This document shows positions 30,368 through 39,418 of a DNA stretch of 64,000 bases, one piece after another. The notes below the pieces were generated by a model that saw nothing but the letters and a program-made list of their open reading frames with translations, had not been told where the DNA came from and made no database searches. Positions within the stretch are counted from its first letter, which is position 1. Each line of letters opens with the position of its first letter. A program made the translations under genes and the position numbers. The stretch is from an uncultured Pseudomonadota bacterium (lineage in GTDB: Bacteria; Pseudomonadota; Gammaproteobacteria; Burkholderiales; SG8-39). The stretch covers positions 58,449 through 122,448 of the forward strand of contig CAIKRR010000038.1 in NCBI GenBank assembly GCA_903829815.1, in the 5' to 3' direction.

Positions 30368-31033
30368 ATGAACATAGAGCGCGCCCGTTTCAACATGGTC
30401 GAGCAGCAGATCCGGACCTGGGAGGTGCTCGACGCTCGGGTTCTCGATCTGCTCTACGTGGTGCGGCGCGAGGAGTTTGTGCCTGAGCAGTGGCGATCGC
30501 TGGCCTTTTCCGATATCGAGATTCCACTCTTCGAGGGCGCCGGGCCTGGCGAGCGGATGATGCCGCCCCGGGTGGAAGCGCGTCTCTTGCAGGAACTCGC
30601 GCTCGAGCCGCAGGCCAAGGTGCTCGAGATCGGCACCGGCTCGGGTTATCTGACCGCCTTGCTGGCCGCGCGCGCGGCGCGCGTGGTCTCCATCGAGATC
30701 AATCCTCGGATCGCGCAGGTGGCGGCGGCCAATCTGGCGCGCGCTGGCGTCACCAATGTAGGACTTGAAGCAGGCAATGGTCTTGACGGGTTTCTGCAGC
30801 AGGCGCCCTACGATGCCATCGTGCTCACGGGCTCGGTGCCTGAGGTCCCCCAGGTGCTGCTCGACCAGTTGATGCCGGGAGGACGTCTGTTTGCCGTCGT
30901 CGGGCAATCGCCGGTGATGCGAGCCCGGCTTCTGACCCGTCTCGGGGGAGGCAGTCATTCGACCGTGGATCTGTTCGATACCGATATGGCGCCCCTGAGT
31001 CGTGCGATCGAGCCCTCCCGTTTTCATTTCTGA
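30368..31033 (+). CDS. pcm: Protein-L-isoaspartate O-methyltransferase family protein
   Basis: SAM-dependent methyltransferase, 221 residues. VLEIGTGSGYLTALLAARA is motif I and VVSIEINPRIAQVAAANL the acidic post-I loop; MMPPRVEARLLQELAL stands where classic PCMT has a substrate-loop TISxP motif, so the substrate region is changed. This variant form is common in Betaproteobacteria and is usually followed by a rhodanese gene, as here (23 bases later). Whether it repairs isoaspartate or methylates something else is not certain. Confidence 0.85.
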   Translation: MNIERARFNMVEQQIRTWEVLDARVLDLLYVVRREEFVPEQWRSLAFSDIEIPLFEGAGPGERMMPPRVEARLLQELALEPQAKVLEIGTGSGYLTALLAARAARVVSIEINPRIAQVAAANLARAGVTNVGLEAGNGLDGFLQQAPYDAIVLTGSVPEVPQVLLDQLMPGGRLFAVVGQSPVMRARLLTRLGGGSHSTVDLFDTDMAPLSRAIEPSRFHF

Positions 31034-31056
31034 TCAGGCTTTGCGAGGCAACGACG

Positions 31057-31380
31057 ATGCGGCAGATTTCGGTCACCGATCTGAACGACTGGCTGGGTGA
31101 CGCGGAGCGCGCCGATCCGGTGGTGCTCGATGTACGCGAGAGCTGGGAGCGCGAGTTGTGCGCGCTGGCGGGGTCAGTCCACATACCCATGGGGCAGATC
31201 ATGGCGCGTGCTGCTGAACTCGACTCGGCGGCCGATCTGGTGGTCATGTGCCATCACGGCGGACGCAGCATGCAGGTGGCCCTGTTTCTCGAGCGCCAGG
31301 GCTTCAAGTCGGTGGCCAATCTGGCCGGTGGCATTAACGCCTGGGCGCGTGAAATCGACTCGTCGATCGCTACCTACTAG
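31057..31380 (+). CDS. Rhodanese-like sulfurtransferase domain protein
   Basis: 107 residues, one rhodanese domain: VVLDVRESWERELCALAGSVHIPMG, then DLVVMCHHGGRSMQVALFLE with the active loop CHHGGRS, then SVANLAGGINAWAREID. GlpE-like size. Follows the methyltransferase and overlaps the end of waaA on the other strand by 11 bases, so the two transcripts converge with no room for a terminator between them. Confidence 0.93.
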   Translation: MRQISVTDLNDWLGDAERADPVVLDVRESWERELCALAGSVHIPMGQIMARAAELDSAADLVVMCHHGGRSMQVALFLERQGFKSVANLAGGINAWAREIDSSIATY

Positions 31381-32629
31381 CGCAATCGGCCAGCAGCGCC
31401 GCGGTGCGCTCGGCGGCCCCCCGATGCAGTGCGGTAAAGGCGCTGCCGGCACGGCCCATGCGATCGAGTTGCGCTGGGTCCTCGAGCAGGTCTGCGGCTC
31501 GGGCAATCATCGATCGAGCATCGTCCACCTGCTGCGCCGCCCCGGCTGCTACAGCGTCGGCAACCGCCTGTGAAAAGTTGAAGCACGAGGGGCCGATGAG
31601 GACGGGTACACCGGCTGCGCACGCTTCGATCAGGTTCTGCCCCCCCAGCGGCACCAGGCTCCCGCCGATGAAGGCCAGATCGCAGGCGCTGTAGTAGCTG
31701 GCCATTTCACCCAGGCTGTCGCCAAGCACGATGCCCACCTCGGGGGGGACGTCGACATTGGCAGAGCGCCGTACGAAGGCCCGGCCTCGCGCGCTGATCA
31801 GTTGCGCCACTGCCTCGAAGCGTTGCGGGTGGCGCGGCACCACCACAACCAGCACCGATGCGGGAAGCCGATGACGATCGAGCGTGTCGAGGATGAGGGC
31901 CTCCTCGCCCTCGCGGGTGCTCGCCAGCAGCAGTATCGGACGCCTGCCGTAGCGTTGTCTGAAGGTGCTTGCAAGGGCTGCCGCGCCGGCAGGCATCGGC
32001 ATGTCGAACTTGATGTTGCCAGTGACCTGCACCGCGCCGGCCCCGAGTACTGCAAGCCGTTCGGCATCGGCAGCGGTCTGTGCAGTCACCAGGCTCAGTG
32101 CGCCAAAGGCCTCTCTGGCCAAGCTGGCAACCCGTGCGTAGCGTCGCGCCGAGCGCGCCGAGAGCCGCGCGTTGGCCAGCGCGATGGGGATGTGCGCGCG
32201 CTGGCATTCGGCAATGAGGTTTGGCCACACCTCGGTTTCCATCAGGATGCCAGCGCGAGGCCGGTAGTGGCCGAGAAATCGCCGCATCGACCAGGGCAGG
32301 TCGTAGGGCAGAAAGGCCACGGTGGCCTCTGGAAACAGCGCTTCGCCCGCCGCGCGGCCGGTGGCGGTCATGTGGGTGATGAGGAGTTGATGTCCGGGCA
32401 GTCTTCGCAGCAGTGCGGCTGCCAGGGGTTGCGCCGCACGGGTTTCACCCAGCGATACGGCATGTATCCAGATGAAGGGCCGGGGGTCCGGTGGCAGGGG
32501 TGGGTAGAAGCCGAAGCGCTCGCCGATGTGTGCCCGATAGCCGGGTTCTCGTCGTCCGCGCCACCACAGGCGCAGCGGCACCAAGGGTAGAGCCAGCATG
32601 ATCAGCGCGGTGTAGAGACGGCGCAGCAT
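31370..32629 (-). CDS. waaA: 3-deoxy-D-manno-octulosonic acid transferase (Kdo transferase)
   Basis: Inner-membrane-bound GT30 enzyme that adds Kdo to lipid A precursors. 419 residues. Starts MLRRLYTALIMLALPLVPL with the membrane anchor, then IWIHAVSLGETRAAQPL (catalytic Glu in GE), HMTATGRAAGE, LPYDLPWSMRRFL, ETEVWPNLI, GNIKFDM, ASTREGEE and GGSLVPLGGQNLIEACAAGVPVLIG (nucleotide-sugar binding). Start 32629 chosen at the membrane anchor; 13 bases after the waaC stop. Confidence 0.96.
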   Translation of the reverse strand: MLRRLYTALIMLALPLVPLRLWWRGRREPGYRAHIGERFGFYPPLPPDPRPFIWIHAVSLGETRAAQPLAAALLRRLPGHQLLITHMTATGRAAGEALFPEATVAFLPYDLPWSMRRFLGHYRPRAGILMETEVWPNLIAECQRAHIPIALANARLSARSARRYARVASLAREAFGALSLVTAQTAADAERLAVLGAGAVQVTGNIKFDMPMPAGAAALASTFRQRYGRRPILLLASTREGEEALILDTLDRHRLPASVLVVVVPRHPQRFEAVAQLISARGRAFVRRSANVDVPPEVGIVLGDSLGEMASYYSACDLAFIGGSLVPLGGQNLIEACAAGVPVLIGPSCFNFSQAVADAVAAGAAQQVDDARSMIARAADLLEDPAQLDRMGRAGSAFTALHRGAAERTAALLADCASR

Positions 32630-32642
32630 CAGGCCGCTGCCA

Positions 32643-33623
32643 TCAGGGGTGCGCCGGGTCGCTGACCCGCGTGTCCCAGGCCAGCGCGTCGAGGGCTTCC
32701 AGGACCGCGTCTGGCGACGGGCACTGGCCGGGGCCGCCCAGCACGACCTGAGCCCCTGCACCGCGTGGACCGGTGGCCACCGGATCAGAGTGCACGAAGA
32801 TGGCCGCAAGCGGCACCCGCAGCGCGGCCGCCAGATGCAGCAATCCGGTGTCCACGCCGACCACAAGGCGTGCGCTGGCAATGCGCCGAGCCATGATGTC
32901 GATGGCTGCCCGGGCCGGTACGAAAGCCTGGGGCAGACCCGCTGCCAGGCGATGGGCACGCGCCTCTTCCGCGGCATTGCCGTGAGGCAATTCGATGCGC
33001 AAGCCTCTGGCCTGCAAGGCCTCGGCAAGTGCTCGCCAGTGGCTCTCGGGCCATTGCTTGGCGGCCACTGCGGTTGCGTGCAGCAGCATGCACCGAGGCT
33101 CTTCTTGCGGGCTGGCGGTGGGCAGATTCAACCCGTAGTCGAGCACGGCCTCAGGCTGGTAGCCGCCGGCCTGTGCCAGCAGCAGCCGGCAGCGTTCCAC
33201 CGCGTGGAGCCCCCACGGTACCGCCAGACGTTCGGTGTAGAGCCGGCTGGCGAGCGGTTCACGTGCGCTTGCTGCATCAAGGCCGATGCGTCGCCTGCCA
33301 GCCAGCCAGCTGATCACTGCACTCTTGAGCAGGCCCTGGGCGTCGATCACGGCGGCATACCGGGTTTCGTGCAGTGCCTCGCGCAGTTCTGCAAATTCGT
33401 GCCAGGTGCGCGCTTGCATCAAGTGGTGGCGCCAACGTCTCCAGGCAACCGGAATGACTCGTCGCACGCCCGGGTGCAGTCGCACCAGCGGCGCATAGGC
33501 TTCCTCGACCACCCAGTCGATCAGCGCATCGGCGCGATGCGCGCGCCATTCGGTCACCGCCGGCATGGCATGAATCACATCGCCGAGCGACGAGGTTTTC
33601 ACGATGAGATAATGGCTGGCCAA
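32643..33623 (-). CDS. waaC: Lipopolysaccharide heptosyltransferase I
   Basis: GT9 enzyme adding the first heptose to Kdo of the LPS inner core. 326 residues. Reads YLIVKTSSLGDVIHAMPAVTEW at the start, IDAQGLLKSAVISWL, GLDAASAREPLAS and GVDTGLLHLAAALRVP near the C-terminus, matching WaaC. The only start that keeps the whole N-terminal strand is TTG at 33623 (an in-frame GTG six codons later is the alternative). Directly precedes waaA, likely one operon. Confidence 0.94.
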   Translation of the reverse strand: MASHYLIVKTSSLGDVIHAMPAVTEWRAHRADALIDWVVEEAYAPLVRLHPGVRRVIPVAWRRWRHHLMQARTWHEFAELREALHETRYAAVIDAQGLLKSAVISWLAGRRRIGLDAASAREPLASRLYTERLAVPWGLHAVERCRLLLAQAGGYQPEAVLDYGLNLPTASPQEEPRCMLLHATAVAAKQWPESHWRALAEALQARGLRIELPHGNAAEEARAHRLAAGLPQAFVPARAAIDIMARRIASARLVVGVDTGLLHLAAALRVPLAAIFVHSDPVATGPRGAGAQVVLGGPGQCPSPDAVLEALDALAWDTRVSDPAHP

Positions 33624-33707
33624 GCGCCCGTTTCGATCCGGTAGTGTGCATTGGAGATCGGTGGTTCATTATACGGGCGCGCTCCGCGACCTCGAGGCCT
33701 CCCGCGA

Positions 33708-34460
33708 ATGCCCCACCCGATCTCCGCCGTGATCATCACTCTGGATGCCGAGCGCGCGCTCCAGGCCTGCCTCGAGAGCGTGGCGTTTGCCGACGAGATC
33801 GTGGTCGTAGACAGTGGCAGTCGTGACCGCACCGGTGCGATTGCCGCCGCTCATGGGGCGCGAGTGATCGAGCAGAGCTGGCTCGGGTTTGGGGCGCAGA
33901 AGCGGTTTGCGGTTGCGGCTGCGCGCAACGACTGGGTGCTGTGCATCGACGCCGACGAACGGGTGGGCCCTGCGCTGCGTGCGGCAATCGAGGCCGAGAT
34001 GGCACTCGAGTCGCCCCGCGCGGCTGCGTTCGAATGTGCCCGCTGCAATCGCTTCATGGGGCGCTGGCTGCGTCATGGGGAGGGCTATCCGGACTGGTCG
34101 CTGCGATTCTTCAGGCGCGATGCGGCGGCCTGGACCGACAGCGCGGTGCATGAGCGGGTTGATGCCCATGGTCCGGTGGTGCGTCTGGCCGGCGATCTGA
34201 TGCATGATTCGGCCGAGACGCTTGCGCGCTACTGGTCCAAACAGCTGCGCTATGCCGAACTGCTTGCTCCGGGCTTGGCCCGGCGAGGTTGTCTGCGCAA
34301 CGCCCTCTCGCTCGTCCTCAGCCCGCTGGTGCGCTTCATGCGTTTTTACCTCCTGCGGGCCGGGTTTCTCGACGGATGGCCAGGTCTGGTGCATATCGCG
34401 ATCGGCAGCGCCACCAGTGGCGCCAAGTACTGGAAGGCACTGCAGCGTGCTCGCCTATAA
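33708..34460 (+). CDS. Family 2 glycosyltransferase, LPS core type (WaaE/KdtX-like)
   Basis: 250 residues. ISAVIITLDAERALQACLESVAFADEIVVVDSGSRDRT is the GT2 start; VLCIDADERVGPALR gives the metal-binding DxD-like motif; GRWLRHGEGYPDWSLRFFRRD and AVHERV are typical of the beta-1,4-glucosyltransferase WaaE group. A hydrophobic C-terminal segment suggests peripheral membrane attachment. Acts at the cytoplasmic face in core assembly by inference from waaC/waaA next door, with which it is divergent. Confidence 0.88.
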   Translation: MPHPISAVIITLDAERALQACLESVAFADEIVVVDSGSRDRTGAIAAAHGARVIEQSWLGFGAQKRFAVAAARNDWVLCIDADERVGPALRAAIEAEMALESPRAAAFECARCNRFMGRWLRHGEGYPDWSLRFFRRDAAAWTDSAVHERVDAHGPVVRLAGDLMHDSAETLARYWSKQLRYAELLAPGLARRGCLRNALSLVLSPLVRFMRFYLLRAGFLDGWPGLVHIAIGSATSGAKYWKALQRARL

Positions 34461-34553
34461 TCGAGCTCTGACGCGGTTGGTCCGATGCGCTCGCAGGTCG
34501 TTCGCCGGCAACCGCTCCGTGACCGCAGTGACCTATTGACTGGAGTGCCTGCC

Positions 34554-35117
34554 ATGTCTGCATTCGGCCAGCGCATCAACGACCTGGTGTCGCTGCTGCC
34601 CGCGCTCGCTTCGCCAGCCCTTGACCAGTCGGTTGACCGGGCGCTGGACCTACTCACCGAGGCCGCCCGTGCCGATCGGGCGATTCTGGTGTGTGGCAAT
34701 GGGGGTTCCGCTGCCGATGCCCAGCACATTGCCGGCGAACTGGTGGGTCGCTTTCTGCTCGACCGGCGTGCACTCAATGTGCGAGCGCTCTCCACCGACA
34801 GCTCGGTGCTCACGGCCTGGGCGAACGATATCGGCTACGACACGGTGTTCTCGCGCCAGGTCGAGGCCTATGCGCAGCCGGGTGGCGTGCTGCTCGCGCT
34901 CTCTACCAGCGGCAATTCGAAGAACGTGGTGCTGGCCGCGGAAGCGGCGCGCTCGCGTGGCATGACGGTGGTTGCGCTCACGGGCGAGGGGGGTGGCGCG
35001 CTGCGCGCCTGTTCCGATGTGCTGATCAACGTGCCGTCGCGCCAGACGCCGCGCATCCAGGAGATGCATCTGGTGGTCTACCACTACCTGTGCGAGGCAC
35101 TCGAGGGTCGCATCTAG
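34554..35117 (+). CDS. gmhA: Phosphoheptose isomerase (GmhA-like SIS protein)
   Basis: SIS-domain isomerase for sedoheptulose 7-phosphate, first step to ADP-heptose for LPS. 187 residues. Seen: AILVCGNGGSAADAQHIAGELVGRF (sugar-phosphate loop), ALSTDSSVLTAWANDIGYDTVFSRQVEA, LLALSTSGNSKNVVLAAEAA and IQEMHLVVYHYLCEALE with the catalytic Glu/His. The closely related DiaA cannot be excluded, but the LPS context favours GmhA. A good -10 (TATAAT, 34456-34461) lies about 90 bases upstream, at the end of the previous gene. Confidence 0.9.
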   Translation: MSAFGQRINDLVSLLPALASPALDQSVDRALDLLTEAARADRAILVCGNGGSAADAQHIAGELVGRFLLDRRALNVRALSTDSSVLTAWANDIGYDTVFSRQVEAYAQPGGVLLALSTSGNSKNVVLAAEAARSRGMTVVALTGEGGGALRACSDVLINVPSRQTPRIQEMHLVVYHYLCEALEGRI

Positions 35118-35120
35118 GTG

Positions 35121-36956
35121 ATGCACCCGCGCAACGCAGCGGCGCTGGTCTACGATGGCGTGGCGGCCATGCTGGCATGGTGTCTTGCCTACTGGCTGCG
35201 TTTCAACTTCGATATTCCGGCACTCTTCCTGCAGGGGATGCTCAATGCCCTGCTGCTCGTTCTCCCGCTGCAGGTGGCTGCCTTCCTGTTTTGCGGTCTG
35301 TATCGGGGCATCTGGCGCTACGCAAGCATTGGCGACATGCAGCGCATCGGCACGGCTGTGGGTGGTGCAGCGGTGGCGATTCCCGGACTGCTCCTGGTCA
35401 CCGGCTGGCAGGTGCCCGTACCGCGCTCGGTGTTGCTGCTCGATCCGATCCTGCTGGTGCTGCTCATGGCGGGCGCTCGGGTGGTCTATCGCGGCTGGAA
35501 GGAGCATCGCCGCTTCGGTCACTCGCTGTTACGAGGCGAACCGGTGGTCGTCATCGGCTCGGGCAAGGCGGCCGCGGCTCTGGTGAGCGAGCTGCGCCAT
35601 TCGACCCGTTACTGCGTCGTGGCGCTCTTTGATGACAGCCCCAACCGTATCGGCCGCTTGATACACGGCGTGCCGGTGGTGGGCGATGTGGCACGCCTGG
35701 CGGCCTATACCGTGCCGCGACAGGTGATGCGCGCCATTGTTGCACTACCGGCTGCCGCTGCCAGTGCCCGGCGCCGCGCGGTCGAGGTTGCACAGCAGGC
35801 AGGCCTCGCGGTATTGACCGTGCCGGCTTTCGATGACATTGCCTCGGGTCGTGTGGCCATTTCGCAGTTGCGCGAGGTCGAGGTCGAAGACCTGCTCGGG
35901 CGTGATCAGGTCGAACTCGATGCCGAGGCCATCGCTGGGCTGATCAAAGGGCGCGTGGTGCTGGTGAGCGGCGCGGGTGGTTCCATCGGTTCCGAACTGT
36001 GCCGCCAGATTGCCATTCACGCACCGGCCCGCCTGGTGATGTTCGAGTTGAACGAATTTGCCCTGTATCAGGTGTGCGAGGAGTTTCGTTCGCGCTGGCC
36101 GGGCTTGTCGATTGCGGCGGTGATCGGTGATGTGAAGGATGCGAGCCGCGTCGCCTCGGTGTTTGGGCGTTTTGCACCCGACATTGTCTTCCATGCGGCG
36201 GCTTACAAGCACGTGCCGCTGATGGAAGAGGAAAACGCCTGGCAGGCGGTCCGCAACAATGTCATCGGCACGGCGGTGATTGCGGCGCAGGCACGCGCCA
36301 GTGGCGTGCGCGAGTTCGTGCTCATCTCCACCGACAAGGCGGTCAACCCCACCAACGTGATGGGCGCAACCAAGCGATTGGCCGAACGTGTCTGTCGATC
36401 ATGGGCCGATGAGGACAGCGGCTCAGCGGCCCCCTGTCGCTTCGTCACCGTGCGCTTTGGCAATGTGCTGGGCAGTGCCGGCAGCGTGATTCCGAAGTTT
36501 CGGGCCCAGATTGCAGCCGGCGGACCGGTGACTGTTACCCATCCGGAAATCCAGCGTTATTTCATGTCGATACCCGAGGCGGCACAACTGGTGCTTCAGG
36601 CTGGTCTGATGGGCAATGGCCGCGAGATCTTCGTCCTCGAGATGGGTGAGCCGATTCGCATCGCCGATCTGGCGCGCGACATGATTCGCCTGTCGGGATT
36701 TGACGATGACCAGATCGAGGTCCGATTCACCGGTTTGCGGCCAGGCGAGAAGCTCTACGAGGAACTGCTGGCCGATGACGAACTCACAGTGCGCACGCGG
36801 CACCCCAAGATCCGCATCGCGCGCAAACCGGGCGACGATCGCGATGAATGGCGGGAACGGCTTCTGGCCGACATCGCTGCTGCTGGCGAACTCGACGATG
36901 CGGCTGCGCGATCCTGGGTCAGTCGCTGGGTACCCGAGTATCGGCCGGCATCCTGA
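35121..36956 (+). CDS. Membrane-bound UDP-sugar 4,6-dehydratase (FlaA1/CapD/WbpM type)
   Basis: 611 residues. About four N-terminal membrane spans (1-125), a first Rossmann segment (VVVIGSGKAAAALVSELR), then the SDR domain: VVLVSGAGGSIGSELCRQIA, ELNEFALYQVCEEF, VFHAAAYKHVPLMEENAWQ, VLISTDKAVNPTNVMGATKR. Where classical SDRs have YxxxK this reads MGATK, the known Met-for-Tyr change of the WbpM/FlaA1 group. Makes a 4-keto-6-deoxy UDP-sugar for surface glycans. It starts 3 bases after gmhA (GTG 35118 also possible), so it is coupled to it. Confidence 0.93.
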   Translation: MHPRNAAALVYDGVAAMLAWCLAYWLRFNFDIPALFLQGMLNALLLVLPLQVAAFLFCGLYRGIWRYASIGDMQRIGTAVGGAAVAIPGLLLVTGWQVPVPRSVLLLDPILLVLLMAGARVVYRGWKEHRRFGHSLLRGEPVVVIGSGKAAAALVSELRHSTRYCVVALFDDSPNRIGRLIHGVPVVGDVARLAAYTVPRQVMRAIVALPAAAASARRRAVEVAQQAGLAVLTVPAFDDIASGRVAISQLREVEVEDLLGRDQVELDAEAIAGLIKGRVVLVSGAGGSIGSELCRQIAIHAPARLVMFELNEFALYQVCEEFRSRWPGLSIAAVIGDVKDASRVASVFGRFAPDIVFHAAAYKHVPLMEEENAWQAVRNNVIGTAVIAAQARASGVREFVLISTDKAVNPTNVMGATKRLAERVCRSWADEDSGSAAPCRFVTVRFGNVLGSAGSVIPKFRAQIAAGGPVTVTHPEIQRYFMSIPEAAQLVLQAGLMGNGREIFVLEMGEPIRIADLARDMIRLSGFDDDQIEVRFTGLRPGEKLYEELLADDELTVRTRHPKIRIARKPGDDRDEWRERLLADIAAAGELDDAAARSWVSRWVPEYRPAS

Positions 36957-36965
36957 ACGGGCGCT

Positions 36966-38378
36966 CTAGCCGCGACCGTAATTGTCCTCGAAGCGCACGA
37001 TGTCGTCCTCGCCCAGATAGCTGCCCGACTGTACCTCGATCATGTAGAGCGGCAGCTTGCCCGGGTTGACCAGACGGTGCGTGACGCCCAGCGGTATGTA
37101 GGTCGACTGGTTTTCCGACAGCAGAATCGTCTCGCTGCCGCGGGTGACTTCGGCGGTGCCCGAGACGACGATCCAGTGTTCGGCTCGATGATGGTGCATC
37201 TGAAGCGAGAGCGCCTGACCCGGAGACACCATGATGCGTTTGACCTGGAAGCGCGTGCCTGCATCGATGCCCTCGTAGTAGCCCCAGGGTCGATAGACGC
37301 GACGATGCACGTTCGATTCGCTGCGCCCCGCCTTGGCCAGGTGGTCGACGATGGCTTTCACGTCCTGAGCACGGTCACGGTGGCTCACGAGCACCGCGTC
37401 ATCGGTTTCGACGATGACCAGATCTTCGACCCCGACGGTGGCAACGAGCCTGCGCTCGGCGCGCACATAGGTATTGCGGGTGTCGTGAGCGATGACATCG
37501 CCATGCAGCAGGTTGCCGGCGGCATCCTTGTCGCCAATGGCCCACAGTTGCGCCCATGAACCGACATCGCTCCAGCCCAGTTCGACAGGGATGATGGCGG
37601 CTCGCTCGGTCTTTTCCATCACCGCATAGTCGATCGAATCGGCAGGGCAGTTCTCGAAGGCCTCGCGATCGAGGCGGCAGAAGTCAAGATCATCGCGCGC
37701 CTTGAGAACCGCAGCGCGGGTTGCGGCATGCACGGCCGGGCAGTGACGTTCAATCTCCTCGAGCAGGCGGTCGGCGCGGAAGACGAACATGCCGCTGTTC
37801 CAGGCATAGCGGGGGTCGTTGGCCAGTGTCTCTGCAAGCTCACGCGGCGGTTTCTCGATGAAGCGCGCAACCCGGTAGCCGCCCTCGGTCAGCGCATCGC
37901 CGCGTTCGATGTAGCCATAACCGGTTGCCGCTTCGGTGGGGACGATGCCAAAGGTCACCAGGGCGCCGCTGGCGGCCAGTCGTGCTGCTCGCGTGCAGGC
38001 CTCGGCAAAGGCGGCAACCGCGCCGATGGCATGGTCTGATGGCAGCACGAGCAGCGTGGCCTCGGGGTCGATCTGAAGCACCCGCCAGGCCGCCGCCGCG
38101 ATCGCTGGTGCGGTGTTGCGAGGCACGGGTTCGAGCAGATGCAGCGCAGGTGCTCGTCCGATTTCGCGCAATTGTTCGGCCACCAGAAAGCGGTGCTCCT
38201 CCCCGCTCACGATCACCGGTGATGTCACACCGGGGATGTCACGCGTTCGGGTGACCGTGTCTTGCAGCAAGGAATGCGCCGATACCAGGGGCAGGAACTG
38301 CTTGGGGTAGAGACGCCGCGACATCGGCCAAAGCCGTGTGCCTGCTCCGCCGCAGAGAATAACCGGATGGATCGTCAT
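36966..38378 (-). CDS. manC: Mannose-1-phosphate guanylyltransferase / mannose-6-phosphate isomerase
   Basis: Makes GDP-mannose for surface polysaccharide. 470 residues, two domains: nucleotidyltransferase (1-300) with VILCGGAGTRLWPMSR and FIEKPPRE, and a cupin phosphomannose isomerase domain (about 345-470) with YRPWGYYEGIDAGTRFQVKRI, LSLQMHHHRAEHWIVVSGTA and YIPLGVTHRLVNPG. Typical AlgA/ManC/CpsB bifunctional type. Converges on the dehydratase gene with a 9-base gap and begins four bases inside the upstream GT9 gene. Confidence 0.96.
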   Translation of the reverse strand: MTIHPVILCGGAGTRLWPMSRRLYPKQFLPLVSAHSLLQDTVTRTRDIPGVTSPVIVSGEEHRFLVAEQLREIGRAPALHLLEPVPRNTAPAIAAAAWRVLQIDPEATLLVLPSDHAIGAVAAFAEACTRAARLAASGALVTFGIVPTEAATGYGYIERGDALTEGGYRVARFIEKPPRELAETLANDPRYAWNSGMFVFRADRLLEEIERHCPAVHAATRAAVLKARDDLDFCRLDREAFENCPADSIDYAVMEKTERAAIIPVELGWSDVGSWAQLWAIGDKDAAGNLLHGDVIAHDTRNTYVRAERRLVATVGVEDLVIVETDDAVLVSHRDRAQDVKAIVDHLAKAGRSESNVHRRVYRPWGYYEGIDAGTRFQVKRIMVSPGQALSLQMHHHRAEHWIVVSGTAEVTRGSETILLSENQSTYIPLGVTHRLVNPGKLPLYMIEVQSGSYLGEDDIVRFEDNYGRG

Positions 38379-39418
38379 TGTTGTTCTGCCATCGAGCCGA
38401 TCAGCTGATTGTAGGATTCAATCACCTCCGCCGTCGTGACATCGCTCACCTGATGTGACGGGGGTTGCAGCAGTCGGTAGGGGACGCCCCAGGGGTGCCA
38501 GCGGCTGGCGTCTGATTGGCCGAAGAGGCACACGATGGGCTTGCCCAGGCCCGCAGCAATGTGCATGGCGCCGCCGTCGGCCAGTACCATCAGATCGCAG
38601 ACGGCCATTGCTGCGATGAGTTCGCGCAGTGATCGGGTTGCATGGAACAGCACCGGGCAGTCACCGGTCAGTCGTCGAAGGGCTTCGGATCGCGGATCAT
38701 CGCCCGGGTGCGTGGGATTGTCACTCTCACCCGGTGCCCACAGCACGATGGGCCGTATGCCCTGTGTTTCATGCAAGTGCCGGATGACCTGGGCAAAGCG
38801 CTCGATCGGCCAGCGCTGGCTTGGCTTGCGTGCGCTGATATGAAAGCCCACCCGCAGTCCGGGCGCCGGGCGAGATGCGGCCAGAAGGGAGGCCATGCGT
38901 GCCACTGTTGCCGGGTCGGCGACCACCCGGGGCGAGGGTGGCGGGCCGGCTGGCAGACCCAGGGCAGGGGCTGCCGCCATCACCTGCTCGGCTTCGCTGA
39001 GCCCTGCCAGCGGTTCGAGCGCGATGCGCTCGGTAACGCCGCGTGCGCGTTCGCCTGCCGGTACGAAGGCGGCCAGATGTCGTGCTCCCATCCATCGGGC
39101 CAGTGCGATGGTGCGCGGTTGCCAGCCCGGTGTGGCGGCCAGCACCCAGTCGAGCCTGATCGCGCGCAGCGAACGCAGGATGCGCAGGCGCTCGATCAGC
39201 AGTTCGAGTCGCCCCACCGCCCCGTGCTTGTGCTTGCGGTAGGCAATCACCTGATCGATGTCGGGGTTGCCCGCGAGCACCGGGGCGTTGTAGCTGTTGG
39301 CCAGCACCCCGATCCAGGCATTCGGGTAATGGGCTCTGAGTGCACGCAGCAACGGCGTGGTGCAGACCAGATCGCCGATATTGTCGCGGCGAATCACCAG
39401 GATGCGCGGCGCAGTCAT
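38375..39418 (-). CDS. Family 9 glycosyltransferase (heptosyltransferase-like)
   Basis: 347 residues. ILVIRRDNIGDLVCTTPLLRALRAHYP is the GT9 start; RVGFHISARKPSQRWPIERFAQVI and VLADGGAMHIAAGLGKPIVCLFGQSDASRWHPWG are the C-terminal ADP-sugar binding blocks. Similar to WaaF/RfaQ-type enzymes but the sugar and acceptor are unknown. Overlaps manC by four bases and the O-antigen ligase by four, so these three genes are one translationally coupled operon. Confidence 0.92.
   Translation of the reverse strand: MTAPRILVIRRDNIGDLVCTTPLLRALRAHYPNAWIGVLANSYNAPVLAGNPDIDQVIAYRKHKHGAVGRLELLIERLRILRSLRAIRLDWVLAATPGWQPRTIALARWMGARHLAAFVPAGERARGVTERIALEPLAGLSEAEQVMAAAPALGLPAGPPPSPRVVADPATVARMASLLAASRPAPGLRVGFHISARKPSQRWPIERFAQVIRHLHETQGIRPIVLWAPGESDNPTHPGDDPRSEALRRLTGDCPVLFHATRSLRELIAAMAVCDLMVLADGGAMHIAAGLGKPIVCLFGQSDASRWHPWGVPYRLLQPPSHQVSDVTTAEVIESYNQLIGSMAEQQ

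Noticed and set aside
35121..36956. Loss of the catalytic Tyr in the nucleotide-sugar dehydratase
   Set aside because: The Met-for-Tyr change is a known feature of the WbpM/FlaA1 group, not a defect.
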